The notes below the pieces were generated by a model. The model searched no databases, had not been told where the DNA came from, and worked only from the letters and a program-made list of their open reading frames with translations. The position numbers were made by a program, and so were the translations under genes. A DNA stretch of 64,000 nucleotides, from NCBI GenBank assembly GCA_947477565.1, contig CANJUR010000002.1:124001-188000 (forward strand). The letters are read 5' to 3'. Below are positions 39,913-46,780 of the stretch, in pieces. The DNA is from Deltaproteobacteria bacterium. GTDB taxonomy: Bacteria > Myxococcota_A > Polyangia > Polyangiales > Ga0077539. Positions within the stretch are counted from its first letter, which is position 1; each line of letters begins with the position of its first letter.

Positions 39913-40551
39913 TCAGATACGCAGCGCGGCGTGCAGCCCGAGGGTGAGCTGAAGCCCGACGCTGTCGCCGGTGTTGCTGAACATCAGGCTGGTCGGCGAT
40001 GCCGCGCGCGTGAGGTTGAGAAACGTCATGTCGAGGTTGGCGCCGAGGGTGAAGTGTCGGCTGAAGGCGAGGTCGATACCGCCGCCGACGGAGGCAAACC
40101 ACCCGGACACCCTTGGGCACTCCGCGCGGGTGCCGGTAGCACCGCAGGCGAGATAGCGCGGGTCTGGGTTGAGGTCGCCGAGCCACGCGTACCCTGCGCC
40201 CACCCGACCGAACGGCTGGATGAACGGCACCGGGATGCGCACCTCCACGAAGAGCCCCGCGTCGCCGACGTCGTAGGCGCTGTAGCGGGCGAAATCGACG
40301 CGGACGCCGCCGGTTACAGGGCCGAAGCGCATGCCCGCGAGCAGACCGTATCGCGGGCCGAAGCCGCTGGTGCTTGAAGCGGAGGGGAATAGCCCCGCGT
40401 TGCTCACCGCGACGACGTTGGCGTACGAGACGCCAACCTCGGGCTGCAAAACCAACCAGTCGTGCGAGAGGAGGCTCTGCGCAGACGCGCCAGAACCAGC
40501 GCTCACGAGGACAAACGCGAGCGCCGGGCCCAACCGCCGGGCGCGGCTCAC
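39913..40551 (-). CDS. Predicted outer-membrane beta-barrel protein
   Basis: About 212 residues from a GTG at 40551 with GGAGG 5 bp upstream. Signal peptide with cleavage expected after ASA (GSGASA-Q). The mature protein consists of alternating amphipathic strands (GVRVDFARYSAYDVG, FIQPFGRVGAGYAWLG, FTLGANLDMTFLNL) and ends on a strand, as in porin-like small barrels (OmpA/OmpW-type fold). It has two Cys in a loop (CGATGTRAEC). The GTG overlaps the stop of yacG. A longer in-frame reading upstream lies within yacG and unrelated genes and is a shadow. Function beyond being a barrel is unknown. Confidence 0.75.
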   Translation of the reverse strand: MSRARRLGPALAFVLVSAGSGASAQSLLSHDWLVLQPEVGVSYANVVAVSNAGLFPSASSTSGFGPRYGLLAGMRFGPVTGGVRVDFARYSAYDVGDAGLFVEVRIPVPFIQPFGRVGAGYAWLGDLNPDPRYLACGATGTRAECPRVSGWFASVGGGIDLAFSRHFTLGANLDMTFLNLTRAASPTSLMFSNTGDSVGLQLTLGLHAALRI

Positions 40552-40760
40552 GACAACCTCCGCGGGTCCGCGGCGCGCGCGGAGGCGATGGCGATATCCT
40601 CCTCCGAGGGGATCTCGTCGTGCACCGGGATGCTGTACGCGCCGTCGAGCCATCGACCGAGATCGACGTCGCGGCAGCGCGAAGAGCAGAAGGGCGCAGA
40701 GGGGTTTTCCGGGCGACCCGATCGGACGGCGGCCTTGCAGATCGGACAGCGACTCTCCAT
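40548..40760 (-). CDS. yacG: Zinc-ribbon protein YacG, DNA gyrase inhibitor family
   Basis: 70 residues. Four Cys form the zinc site: C5 and C8 (CPIC) and C25 and C29 (CSSRC), followed by the family signature DVDLGRWLDGAYSIP. E. coli YacG binds GyrB and inhibits gyrase; the same role is inferred. ATG 40760 precedes the first Cys motif by four residues. Its stop overlaps the GTG of the outer-membrane barrel gene by four bases. In many bacteria yacG lies near coaE; here it does not. The 198 bp upstream of its start contain an A/T-run but no recognised gene. Confidence 0.9.
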   Translation of the reverse strand: MESRCPICKAAVRSGRPENPSAPFCSSRCRDVDLGRWLDGAYSIPVHDEIPSEEDIAIASARAADPRRLS

Positions 40761-40958
40761 GCGACGGAGTGTACCGCGGCGGTGGACTACAAAAAAACCT
40801 ATGGACATGCTCTGCGACGGGGAGTTGCAGGTGAGGCTGTGGACGCCGCCCCGGTTGGATCCCTGCCAGGGCCGCACGATGTCGCCCGTGGGGCAGTTGG
40901 CGGGTCGAGCCAGAGTTCGCCGTGGTAGCTCTTCGGGCGAGCGGTGCGCGGGAGTTCG

Positions 40959-41744
40959 TCAGCGCGAGACGGCGCGTGCGATGGAGGCGAGTAGGAGCAC
41001 CGCGGCGAGCATCGTTGCGCGCCGGTCGGCGGCCGGGACGTTTCGCGCCATCGGCTGTGTGAGCAGCACCATGAGGCCGATGGTGGGCAGCGCAGGGACC
41101 GCCCGTTCCAGCGCGACGGCGATCACGCCGGCGCCGAAGATGCCGAGCCAGAGGGCGACGGAGAGGCGCTGCCGAGGCATGGAGAATCGTTGTCCCGCAG
41201 CCAGATACAGGGCCACGAAGACGGCGTCGCCGAAGCCGATGGCGGGGCGCGGATCGCGGAGGGGAGGAATCGCCACGCTGACAGTGAGCAGCCGCACGAG
41301 AGCGGGTGATTGGACGATGCGATGGGTGGGACCGGACGGCGAGGTGACGCTCCAGAGGTCCACCGCGGCGGAGACGAGGGCGACGGCGGCGAGGTGTCCG
41401 GAGGACTCGATACGCGATCCGATGGCGCCGCCGAGCACTGAGGCGATGGCGATGAGCCCGCACGCGCCGATGAGCCCAGAGGCCAACGGGGGGAGCGCGA
41501 CCGCGAGCGCGACGAGGGCGAGGCCGACGAGGGCGACGAGGGCACCCCGACGCGCGGACAGCGTCGCGGAGGTAGAGAACGCCACGCCGGCGACGATGGC
41601 GAGCGCCACGGCAGCGAGCGCGAGAAGCGTGGAGGCCAGCGGGCCCAGCGGCACCCACGGTGCGATGGCGGCCATGAACCCGAGCGGGAGCATCACCGCG
41701 AGCGCGGGGCGAACGAGGTGCGAGACAAACGGCGACAGTCGCAT
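40959..41744 (-). CDS. Presenilin/SPP-like intramembrane aspartyl protease candidate
   Basis: 261 residues, almost entirely hydrophobic with eight to nine predicted spans. Three features match the GxGD aspartyl proteases: an Asp in a span (D129, VDLWSV, at the position of the YD motif), the GFGD motif (D173, IGFGDAVF), and PALP (217-220, AVPALPTIGLM) in the final helical region. Spacing of 44 residues between Asps and 44 from the second Asp to PALP is like signal peptide peptidase. The protein is shorter than most known members. A prepilin-peptidase-like reading (GxGD, A24) is weaker because PALP would be unexplained. It is divergent from a lipoprotein gene across only 40 bp. Confidence 0.6.
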   Translation of the reverse strand: MRLSPFVSHLVRPALAVMLPLGFMAAIAPWVPLGPLASTLLALAAVALAIVAGVAFSTSATLSARRGALVALVGLALVALAVALPPLASGLIGACGLIAIASVLGGAIGSRIESSGHLAAVALVSAAVDLWSVTSPSGPTHRIVQSPALVRLLTVSVAIPPLRDPRPAIGFGDAVFVALYLAAGQRFSMPRQRLSVALWLGIFGAGVIAVALERAVPALPTIGLMVLLTQPMARNVPAADRRATMLAAVLLLASIARAVSR

Positions 41745-41784
41745 CCGGTGCGGGAAGGATAGTCAATCGGTGGGGTGATGCGGC

Positions 41785-42537
41785 ATGTTCTGCCCGTTGC
41801 GAGGATGTGGACGACAGAAGTTGGGATGGGCGTTGTTGGCCGCGGTGCTCGTGGAAGGCTGCGGCGCGCGGGCCGTGCGCCGGGTGGATGCGACACCGCC
41901 GGGGGGTGTTCCTGGGTTGTACTGGGGTCGCTGGCCGGAGGTGCCCGAGGGGATGCGCGTGGCGGTGTGGCTGCACGAGGACGGCGACGTGCTGCGTGGG
42001 AGTTGGGATTTACCGCCGTGGCACGGCGAGATCGCAGCGCGGCGGGCGGGCGCGATCTACGAGGGTTTGTGGCGTGAGGAGGGCACCGTTGCGATCCAGC
42101 AGGGGCGCGAGCGGCGGGTGCGCCTCGCCTGGAGCGCGGTGGACGGGGCCTTGCGCGAGGAGTCCCCAACAGGCGGTGAGCCGATCGTATTGATGCGCGC
42201 GGGGCACCCAACGTCGCGGCTGCGCGCGGGGCTCTGGCTGGGGCGCTGGACGGGCCTGCCGACGGGCGTCGCAGTCGAGACGCTGCTCACCCCTCTGGAT
42301 GGCGGTCGTTGGCGCGCGACCTACCGCTACCAGGATCGCGAGGGGACTTTTGACGGCGACGCCACTCCTGGGGGCGGGCTTGCGATCAGCTGGCGGGAGG
42401 TATCGCCTCGCGACACGGTGGCGCGCGGTCGGGGCCGGTTGTTGCCTGATGTCCTCGGGCTTCGGGGCACTTACGGCGTTGACGACAGCGCCGCGGGGAC
42501 GGGCCTGTGGACGCTTGAAGCATTGAGGGTTCCATGA
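41785..42537 (+). CDS. Hypothetical lipoprotein, beta-rich
   Basis: 250 residues. N-terminal signal with lipobox LVEGC (Cys near 26). The mature part has two similar halves, each with a phrase like GLYWGRWPEVPEGMRVAV and GLWLGRWTGLPTGVAVE, indicating an internal duplication of a beta-rich domain. No family was recognised. The start codon at 41785 is followed by an unusual Cys-rich beginning (MFCPLRGCGRQK). The stop overlaps the next ATG (ATGA), so the two are probably co-translated. Confidence 0.65.
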   Translation: MFCPLRGCGRQKLGWALLAAVLVEGCGARAVRRVDATPPGGVPGLYWGRWPEVPEGMRVAVWLHEDGDVLRGSWDLPPWHGEIAARRAGAIYEGLWREEGTVAIQQGRERRVRLAWSAVDGALREESPTGGEPIVLMRAGHPTSRLRAGLWLGRWTGLPTGVAVETLLTPLDGGRWRATYRYQDREGTFDGDATPGGGLAISWREVSPRDTVARGRGRLLPDVLGLRGTYGVDDSAAGTGLWTLEALRVP

Positions 42538-42836
42538 GCGACGAGACGACTGCCTTGCTGCGGGTGCTGGTGGAAGGCGATGCTCGCGCGGTGGCTGAAG
42601 CGCTGCACGCCGATGTAGTGTTTGTGCAGGGCGACGGCACGGAGCATCGCGGGGCCGAAGCGGTGCTGGAGATGTTTGCGGGCGGCGATGGGGACGTTCG
42701 GTACTCGATGGTGGCCTGGGAGGCCGCGGCGCTGCGAATCGAAATGACCGCCCCGGGGATGCCAGGAGCAGTGTGTTTTACATTGTACGGAACGAGCGAG
42801 GCGGGTCGGTTGGTGCGGGTGCGGGTCGAGGCCTGA
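42534..42836 (+). CDS. Small NTF2-like (SnoaL-type) protein
   Basis: 100 residues, cytoplasmic. A helix-strand order beginning TALLRVLVEGDARAVAEALHADVVFVQGDG and a middle GAEAVLEMFAGG match the SnoaL/NTF2-like cone fold, although the cavity residues cannot be assigned to an enzyme. It overlaps the upstream lipoprotein stop. The convergent small gene begins right after its stop (TGATCA at the junction). Confidence 0.55.
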   Translation: MSDETTALLRVLVEGDARAVAEALHADVVFVQGDGTEHRGAEAVLEMFAGGDGDVRYSMVAWEAAALRIEMTAPGMPGAVCFTLYGTSEAGRLVRVRVEA

Positions 42837-43094
42837 TCAGCGACGATCGGCGGCGCTTGCGATGGGGATCACCACGTCGCGCTCTTCTGCGGATGGGGTT
42901 TCCATTTCGGCTGAAGCGCGTGCCACGGAGAGGACCTTCATGTCCGGATGCTGGGTGATCGCATCTCGACTGGCCTGCGCGGCGGTGCGGGTTTCGATAA
43001 AGATCGTGATCGGGGCTGCGCCGAGGTCGCGCAGCGGGCGCAAGACGACGGCGAACCGACGAGCCCAGACCCCGGAAACCTTGTTGCGGCTCAT
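42837..43094 (-). CDS. Small hypothetical protein downstream of the 6S RNA gene
   Basis: 85 residues from ATG 43094. It starts with MSRNKVSGVWARR and has an alternating pattern (PITIFIETRTAAQAS; HPDMKVLSVARA) that reads like a genuine small alpha/beta protein, but no family was recognised. No strong ribosome site precedes the ATG. It lies 70 bp beyond the terminator of the 6S RNA candidate on the same strand, so it must depend on readthrough or its own promoter. The stop abuts the convergent gene. Confidence 0.45.
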   Translation of the reverse strand: MSRNKVSGVWARRFAVVLRPLRDLGAAPITIFIETRTAAQASRDAITQHPDMKVLSVARASAEMETPSAEERDVVIPIASAADRR

Positions 43095-43164
43095 ATTTTC
43101 GAACGTATGCCCGTGGCGAATGCGATCCGGAAGCGGCGGGGTCGCTATTGCCGGTCGAGTTGTG

Positions 43165-43200
43165 AAAGAAAAGGCGACGACCTCGTTGGAGATCGTCGCC
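43165..43200 (-). terminator. Rho-independent terminator after the 6S RNA candidate
   Basis: On the minus strand an 8-bp perfect stem GGCGACGA/TCGTCGCC with a 12-base loop is followed directly by TTTTCTTT. This is a rare strong intrinsic terminator in this window and ends a transcript coming from the right. Confidence 0.8.
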
Positions 43201-43206
43201 CTGGAA

Positions 43207-43365
43207 AGTGTCCGTACCGCTTAGACCGTGGGAGCGTAGTGAACCCCTTGGACACGCCAAGGTGGGAGTCGGGTATCGCGACTTAAGGCTTCCCGGTGAA
43301 GAATCCGGGCCTGCACACCGCCACGAGGTTGACCCCCGAGTTCGTGAATAAAGCGGGATTCTATA
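43207..43365 (-). ncRNA. ssrS: Probable 6S RNA
   Basis: Minus-strand RNA of about 155 nt, ends approximate. It contains GAAGCCTTAAG and then CACCTTGG-N5-CCAAGGGGTTCA, closely paralleling the E. coli 6S stretch GAAGCCUUAAAAC and the CCUUGAA...UUCAAGG hairpin. It folds as expected: apical hairpin CCCGG/CCGGG nested in GGC/GCC, a 3'-bubble hairpin CCTTGG/CCAAGG, and a closing stem CCGCTT (43351-43356) with AAGCGG (43217-43222) plus GGGGG/CTCCC. 6S RNA mimics an open promoter and sequesters sigma70 RNA polymerase in stationary phase. A strong intrinsic terminator follows. No protein frame fits this stretch. The usual zapA/ygfA neighbours are absent. Confidence 0.72.
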
Positions 43366-43483
43366 CGCATCCTGCACCTGACCAGCAGAGGGACAAAGGC
43401 ACCATGACCTCGCTCGCGGCAATGTTCAAGCTCGGGCAAAAAAGTTCATGGTGTGCTGTGCGCGCGACCGAAGATTTGCGGTG

Positions 43484-44509
43484 CTATCGGGTCGGGTGAG
43501 GCAACTGCACTGCTTCTGGGGACCACTCGCGCTCGCGGGCGGAAATGAGGTCCGGCTCGCGGTCGTTGACCATCCACTCGACCTCGGAGCGCACGTCCTG
43601 GTCCGTGGGCGGCCAGTGTCCGTACCGCGGCGACTCCCCGGGACCGGAGAAGTCCGTCCAGAACGCCCCACCCTCTCTCGCGTCGCGGGTGTCGAGGTGC
43701 ACGAACACGCTGTTGGGATAGTACCCAACGCCTGCGTCGGGCATTGTTCGGGCGTAGTCGCGAACGTCTTCGTGGCGCACTCCGCGAAGCCGTAGGTCGA
43801 GGGCTCGCGCGTGGGCGTGTCGGCTGGCGCTCTCACCCGGGCGATACCCGGAAATGATCTCCGCGGTGCGCCCAGGGAAGCGGTCGAACAGTCCCTGCAT
43901 CAGTTGGATGAGCCGCGGGTGCAGAACGCGCGCGTTGCGAGAGAGCATGATGATGGGGTCGTGCGTGAGGCGATCGCGCTCGATGCTCGGCGAGGGCGCA
44001 CGGAGGCGGGCGCGGGCGCGAGCGCGGGGGGCAGTCTCGTCGGCCAGGTTGAGGCCCGCCGCGGGGGCCACACGACGGAGTGTGCGGATGGCCGCGTCGA
44101 CGTCGAACTCGGTGAAGCGGCCGGGCTGCGCGAGGAGCGAGACCGCCGCGAGCGCCGCGATGGTGGGACGCCCGGTGCAGTCCGTCAGCGGTCCCGTCCA
44201 GGTGGGCATCTCGCCGTTGCGCAGACGGCGGACGGTCACCACCGGGCGGAGACAGAGACGGGCGTTGCGCACTCCACGGATGGACTCGTCGGAGGCTGCC
44301 GAAGCGCCACGCCGCGCGCGCACTTCGACGCGGGGAAGGATGACCTCGTCGATCGCGCTTTGCGCTGCTGCGAGCGCCAGGCGACCGGGCCCGACGGGCC
44401 GTGCGGTGGTCGCGTTGGGGCCAGCGCCCGGACGCGGCTGGGCGGACGCAACAGACGACGCGCAGAGCGTGAGGGCGGCGAACATGCAACGGAGCAGCGC
44501 GCAGGGCAT
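43484..44509 (-). CDS. DUF882 / M15-type peptidoglycan peptidase (YcbK-like)
   Basis: 341 residues from ATG 44509 (a GTG at 44527 is an alternative). Signal peptide with cleavage after VASA. About 180 residues of linker with Arg-rich stretches precede the catalytic domain (about 200-320): SGYRPGESASRHAHARALDLRLRG with the conserved zinc-binding His and Asp of the M15_3/DUF882 fold, and GVGYYPNSVFVHLDTRD with the third His ligand. Family members are periplasmic zinc-dependent peptidoglycan hydrolases or related enzymes. The Arg/Ala-rich segment in the middle looks like disordered linker. It lies 116 bp downstream of atpE on the same strand. Confidence 0.82.
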   Translation of the reverse strand: MPCALLRCMFAALTLCASSVASAQPRPGAGPNATTARPVGPGRLALAAAQSAIDEVILPRVEVRARRGASAASDESIRGVRNARLCLRPVVTVRRLRNGEMPTWTGPLTDCTGRPTIAALAAVSLLAQPGRFTEFDVDAAIRTLRRVAPAAGLNLADETAPRARARARLRAPSPSIERDRLTHDPIIMLSRNARVLHPRLIQLMQGLFDRFPGRTAEIISGYRPGESASRHAHARALDLRLRGVRHEDVRDYARTMPDAGVGYYPNSVFVHLDTRDAREGGAFWTDFSGPGESPRYGHWPPTDQDVRSEVEWMVNDREPDLISAREREWSPEAVQLPHPTR

Positions 44510-44625
44510 GACGCATGGCGGTGCCACGCGAAGACCGGCGCGGGCAAGTTCCCGTCGGCGAAGGGCCGTGGATTTTTACGAAAGGAGGTAAGGCGGGGAA
44601 GGGGCGGGAGCCGTGAGGCGAGCGA

Positions 44626-44979
44626 TCAGTGGCCGACGACGACGCCGACCTTACCCTGAAGGAAGTACGCGATGAGAAGGGCGTAGAGCACCAGGGACTC
44701 GATGAGCGCGAGCCCGAGAATCATCGGGGTGCGGATCTTGGCGTCGGCGCCGGGGTTGCGGGCGATGCCTTCGAGGGCGGCCGCGGCGACGCGACCCTGG
44801 GCGAGAGCGCCGCCGAGAGCGCCGATGCCGATGGCGAAGCCGGCGCCGAGCGCAGCCGCCATCTGGGCGTCGTAGGCGTTGAAGGCGTTGGCGCCGGCGG
44901 CGGTGGCTTCCTGGGCGAAGGCGACGAAGGTGTAGAGGGTGACGAGCAGGGCGCTCGAGAGTGCGATGAGCTTCTTCAT
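44626..44979 (-). CDS. atpE: F0F1 ATP synthase subunit c
   Basis: 117 residues with an N-terminal signal-like extension (MKKLIALSSALLVTLY ... AQEA) before the two-helix hairpin, common in deltaproteobacterial c subunits. Helix 1 contains GIGALGGALAQG; the polar loop is ARNPGAD; helix 2 has the ion-binding Glu E94 in LALIESLVLY. Q61, E94, S95 and Y99 occupy positions equivalent to Na+-coordinating residues of Ilyobacter subunit c (Q32, E65, S66, Y70), but positions 63 and 67 equivalents are Leu. Upstream AAGGA gives a ribosome site. Last gene of the atpZ-atpI-atpB-atpE set. Confidence 0.93.
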   Translation of the reverse strand: MKKLIALSSALLVTLYTFVAFAQEATAAGANAFNAYDAQMAAALGAGFAIGIGALGGALAQGRVAAAALEGIARNPGADAKIRTPMILGLALIESLVLYALLIAYFLQGKVGVVVGH

Positions 44980-45053
44980 GGTGTCGGATTCCTTCTTGGG
45001 TTCGAACTGATCAGTGCCCCAACAGCGGGGCGATGGAACACTCTGGGGGTGGC

Positions 45054-45965
45054 TCAGGCGTGCCCGTGGTTCGCGGGCGCGTTCCCGTGACCCTGCTCGG
45101 CGTGAGCGTCGTGGCCGTGGTCGTCTCCGTGGTCGATGGCGAGCTGGAAATAGATCGTCGCGAGCAGGCAGAACACGTAGGTCTGCAGGACGACCACCAG
45201 CACGCCGAGCACCATGATCGGCACCGGCACGAGGAGGAAGGCGAGGCCGGTGAACACGCTCACGACCATGTGATCGACAAACAGGTTCACGCAGAGTCGG
45301 ATGGCGAGCGAGAGCGGGCGTACGAGATGCGAGATGATCTCCAGCGGGAGCATCAGCGGTGCGAGCGCGGGCATCGGGCCGATGAAGTGCTTGAGGTACG
45401 CGACGCCCTGGTGCTTGAGCCCATAGAAGTGCGTGGCGAAGAAGATCACCAGGCCGCACGCGAGGGTGACGTTGAAGTTGCTGGTCGGCGGCGCGAAGCC
45501 CGGAATCAACCCGAGGGCGTTCGAGAAGAAGATCAGCAGCGCAGAGGTTCCGATGATCGGGAGGAAGTGCCGCGCTTCCTTCTTGCCGAGCACGTCGGCG
45601 AGCAGATCGTAGAAGGTCTCCACGAAGTTCTCGGTGAAGGACGCGACGGTGAGCGACCCTTCCGGCACGACAGCCTCGCTCGTCCTGGAGATTCGGCCGC
45701 GGGTGACGATCACGAAGCCTGCGATGAGCAGCACCACGAAGAGCGCGATGGTGGTGTACTCAAGCGTGACAGGAGTATTGGCGGGGTAGCTGAAGTGGTT
45801 GGGCAGCTCCTGCGCGGGGGCTCCATTGGTGCACACACCTCCGGCCTCCATGGGCGTCTGCTGGCCGGCGGCGTTGACGCAACCGTAGTGGTTGAACATG
45901 GCCCAGAGCGCGCGAAAGTTCGGCAGCGCCAGGAGGTACGTAAACCATGACGTGTGGTCGGGCAT
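45054..45965 (-). CDS. atpB: F0F1 ATP synthase subunit a
   Basis: 303 residues; ATG 45965 overlaps the atpI stop by one base (TGATG). Five to six spans and the essential Arg in RPLSLAIRLCVNLF (R223). An N-terminal region of about 60 residues with Cys-containing segments precedes the first span and is longer than in E. coli. The C-terminal tail after the last span is unusual: DHGDDHGHDAHAEQGHGNAP and onward, with seven His in about 26 residues, probably on the cytoplasmic or periplasmic face and able to bind metals. Start chosen because the frame above it (to 46103) lies in atpI. Confidence 0.92.
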   Translation of the reverse strand: MPDHTSWFTYLLALPNFRALWAMFNHYGCVNAAGQQTPMEAGGVCTNGAPAQELPNHFSYPANTPVTLEYTTIALFVVLLIAGFVIVTRGRISRTSEAVVPEGSLTVASFTENFVETFYDLLADVLGKKEARHFLPIIGTSALLIFFSNALGLIPGFAPPTSNFNVTLACGLVIFFATHFYGLKHQGVAYLKHFIGPMPALAPLMLPLEIISHLVRPLSLAIRLCVNLFVDHMVVSVFTGLAFLLVPVPIMVLGVLVVVLQTYVFCLLATIYFQLAIDHGDDHGHDAHAEQGHGNAPANHGHA

Positions 45966-46426
45966 CAGCGCTTTCCTTCGTCGGAGTCTGGAGAGTCGGA
46001 ACCAATGGTGGGCTTCGGGCTGACGGAGTCCCAGAGCCCGCCCCCCGCAATGGCGACAACCACTGCGGTGATGCCGGCCATGAAGCTCCCGCCATGAACC
46101 CACGATCGCGAAATCAGCAGGCCCACCCCCAAAAACAGCGCGGCGGTCTTCGCCAGGAGCAGGGCCATTGCCAGGCCCTTACCTGCCGCAACCCTGGGAT
46201 CGAGCAGCCGTGTGATCACTCGCGCGAGAACCCAGAGGTTGAGCAGTCCGACGGACGTTCCGACCATCGAAGAGATCGCGCCTTGCGGGCCGAACTGCCG
46301 CTCCATGATGACCGCGCTGGCGACTCCAATCACGAGGGCGACCAGTCCGATCCGACGCGCGAGGGCGCCGTCGGAGTCGACGGACTCCTGGGGCGCGATG
46401 CTGGTCTCGAGGGGCGGGTGGCTCAC
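45965..46426 (-). CDS. atpI: ATP synthase subunit I
   Basis: 153 residues from a GTG at 46426 overlapping the atpZ stop. Four hydrophobic spans (IGLVALVIGVASAVIM, MVGTSVGLLNLWVLAR, AMALLLAKTAALFLGVGLL, GITAVVVAIAGG) between hydrophilic ends match AtpI, which helps assemble the c-ring. The position between atpZ and atpB is canonical. The low conservation of AtpI makes the family call rest on topology and synteny. Confidence 0.8.
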   Translation of the reverse strand: MSHPPLETSIAPQESVDSDGALARRIGLVALVIGVASAVIMERQFGPQGAISSMVGTSVGLLNLWVLARVITRLLDPRVAAGKGLAMALLLAKTAALFLGVGLLISRSWVHGGSFMAGITAVVVAIAGGGLWDSVSPKPTIGSDSPDSDEGKR

Positions 46427-46671
46427 GGGGTCGTCGGTGGCTTCGGGTCGTTCTGCCTGGGTTCGCTGGGTGTCGAATCGTCGCGGGTGGCGAAGCGGTA
46501 CATCGATCGGAACCCCGCTGCCGCTCCGATCGCGAAGCCCACCAGGAGGAAGGTGGGCTCGGTGTGATACCGCGCGTCGATCCAGCGACCGAGGGCTGCC
46601 ATCACCACGATGGAGATGACGAATTCCATTCCGAGCGACAGTCCGGCCACATCACGGAGGGGGAGCTTCAT
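46423..46671 (-). CDS. atpZ: AtpZ/ATPase-gene1-type small membrane protein
   Basis: 82 residues, two spans. The motif GLSLGMEFVISIVVMAALG ... FLLVGFAIGAAAGFRSMYR resembles AtpZ ('F0F1-ATPase subunit', AtpQ/AtpZ family), first gene of many atp operons and linked to Mg2+ or Ca2+ uptake and ATP synthase assembly. A charged Pro-rich tail ends the protein. The promoter lies just upstream at 46736-46763. Confidence 0.8.
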   Translation of the reverse strand: MKLPLRDVAGLSLGMEFVISIVVMAALGRWIDARYHTEPTFLLVGFAIGAAAGFRSMYRFATRDDSTPSEPRQNDPKPPTTP

Positions 46672-46735
46672 CGGGTCTGCTCGGCTCTCCGGTCACGGGG
46701 CAATGGGCCGTTCAAGGCATACAAATCGGCGCGCT

Positions 46736-46763
46736 TCTATCACCGCGCTCTTTCCCCGGTCAA
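46736..46763 (-). promoter_or_regulatory. Sigma70-like promoter for the atp operon
   Basis: On the minus strand TTGACC (-35) is separated by 16 bp from GATAGA (-10), in the 109-bp gap between uvrC and atpZ. This leaves a leader of about 55-60 nt before the atpZ ATG. The -35 matches 5/6 and the -10 3/6 of consensus. It supports separate transcription of the atp genes from uvrC. Confidence 0.5.
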
Positions 46764-46780
46764 GCCGCGGGAAAGGCCCG

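Noticed and set aside
40785-40800. A/T-run as a terminator after the presenilin-like gene
   Set aside because: Seven T's occur on the minus strand but no stable stem precedes them.
40552-41976. Long minus-strand extension of the outer-membrane barrel frame
   Set aside because: It runs through yacG and the presenilin-like gene in another frame and is Arg/Pro/His-rich shadow sequence.
43221-43439. Minus-strand 72-residue open frame in the 6S region
   Set aside because: It coincides with the RNA structure, has no family resemblance and an unusual composition for the window.
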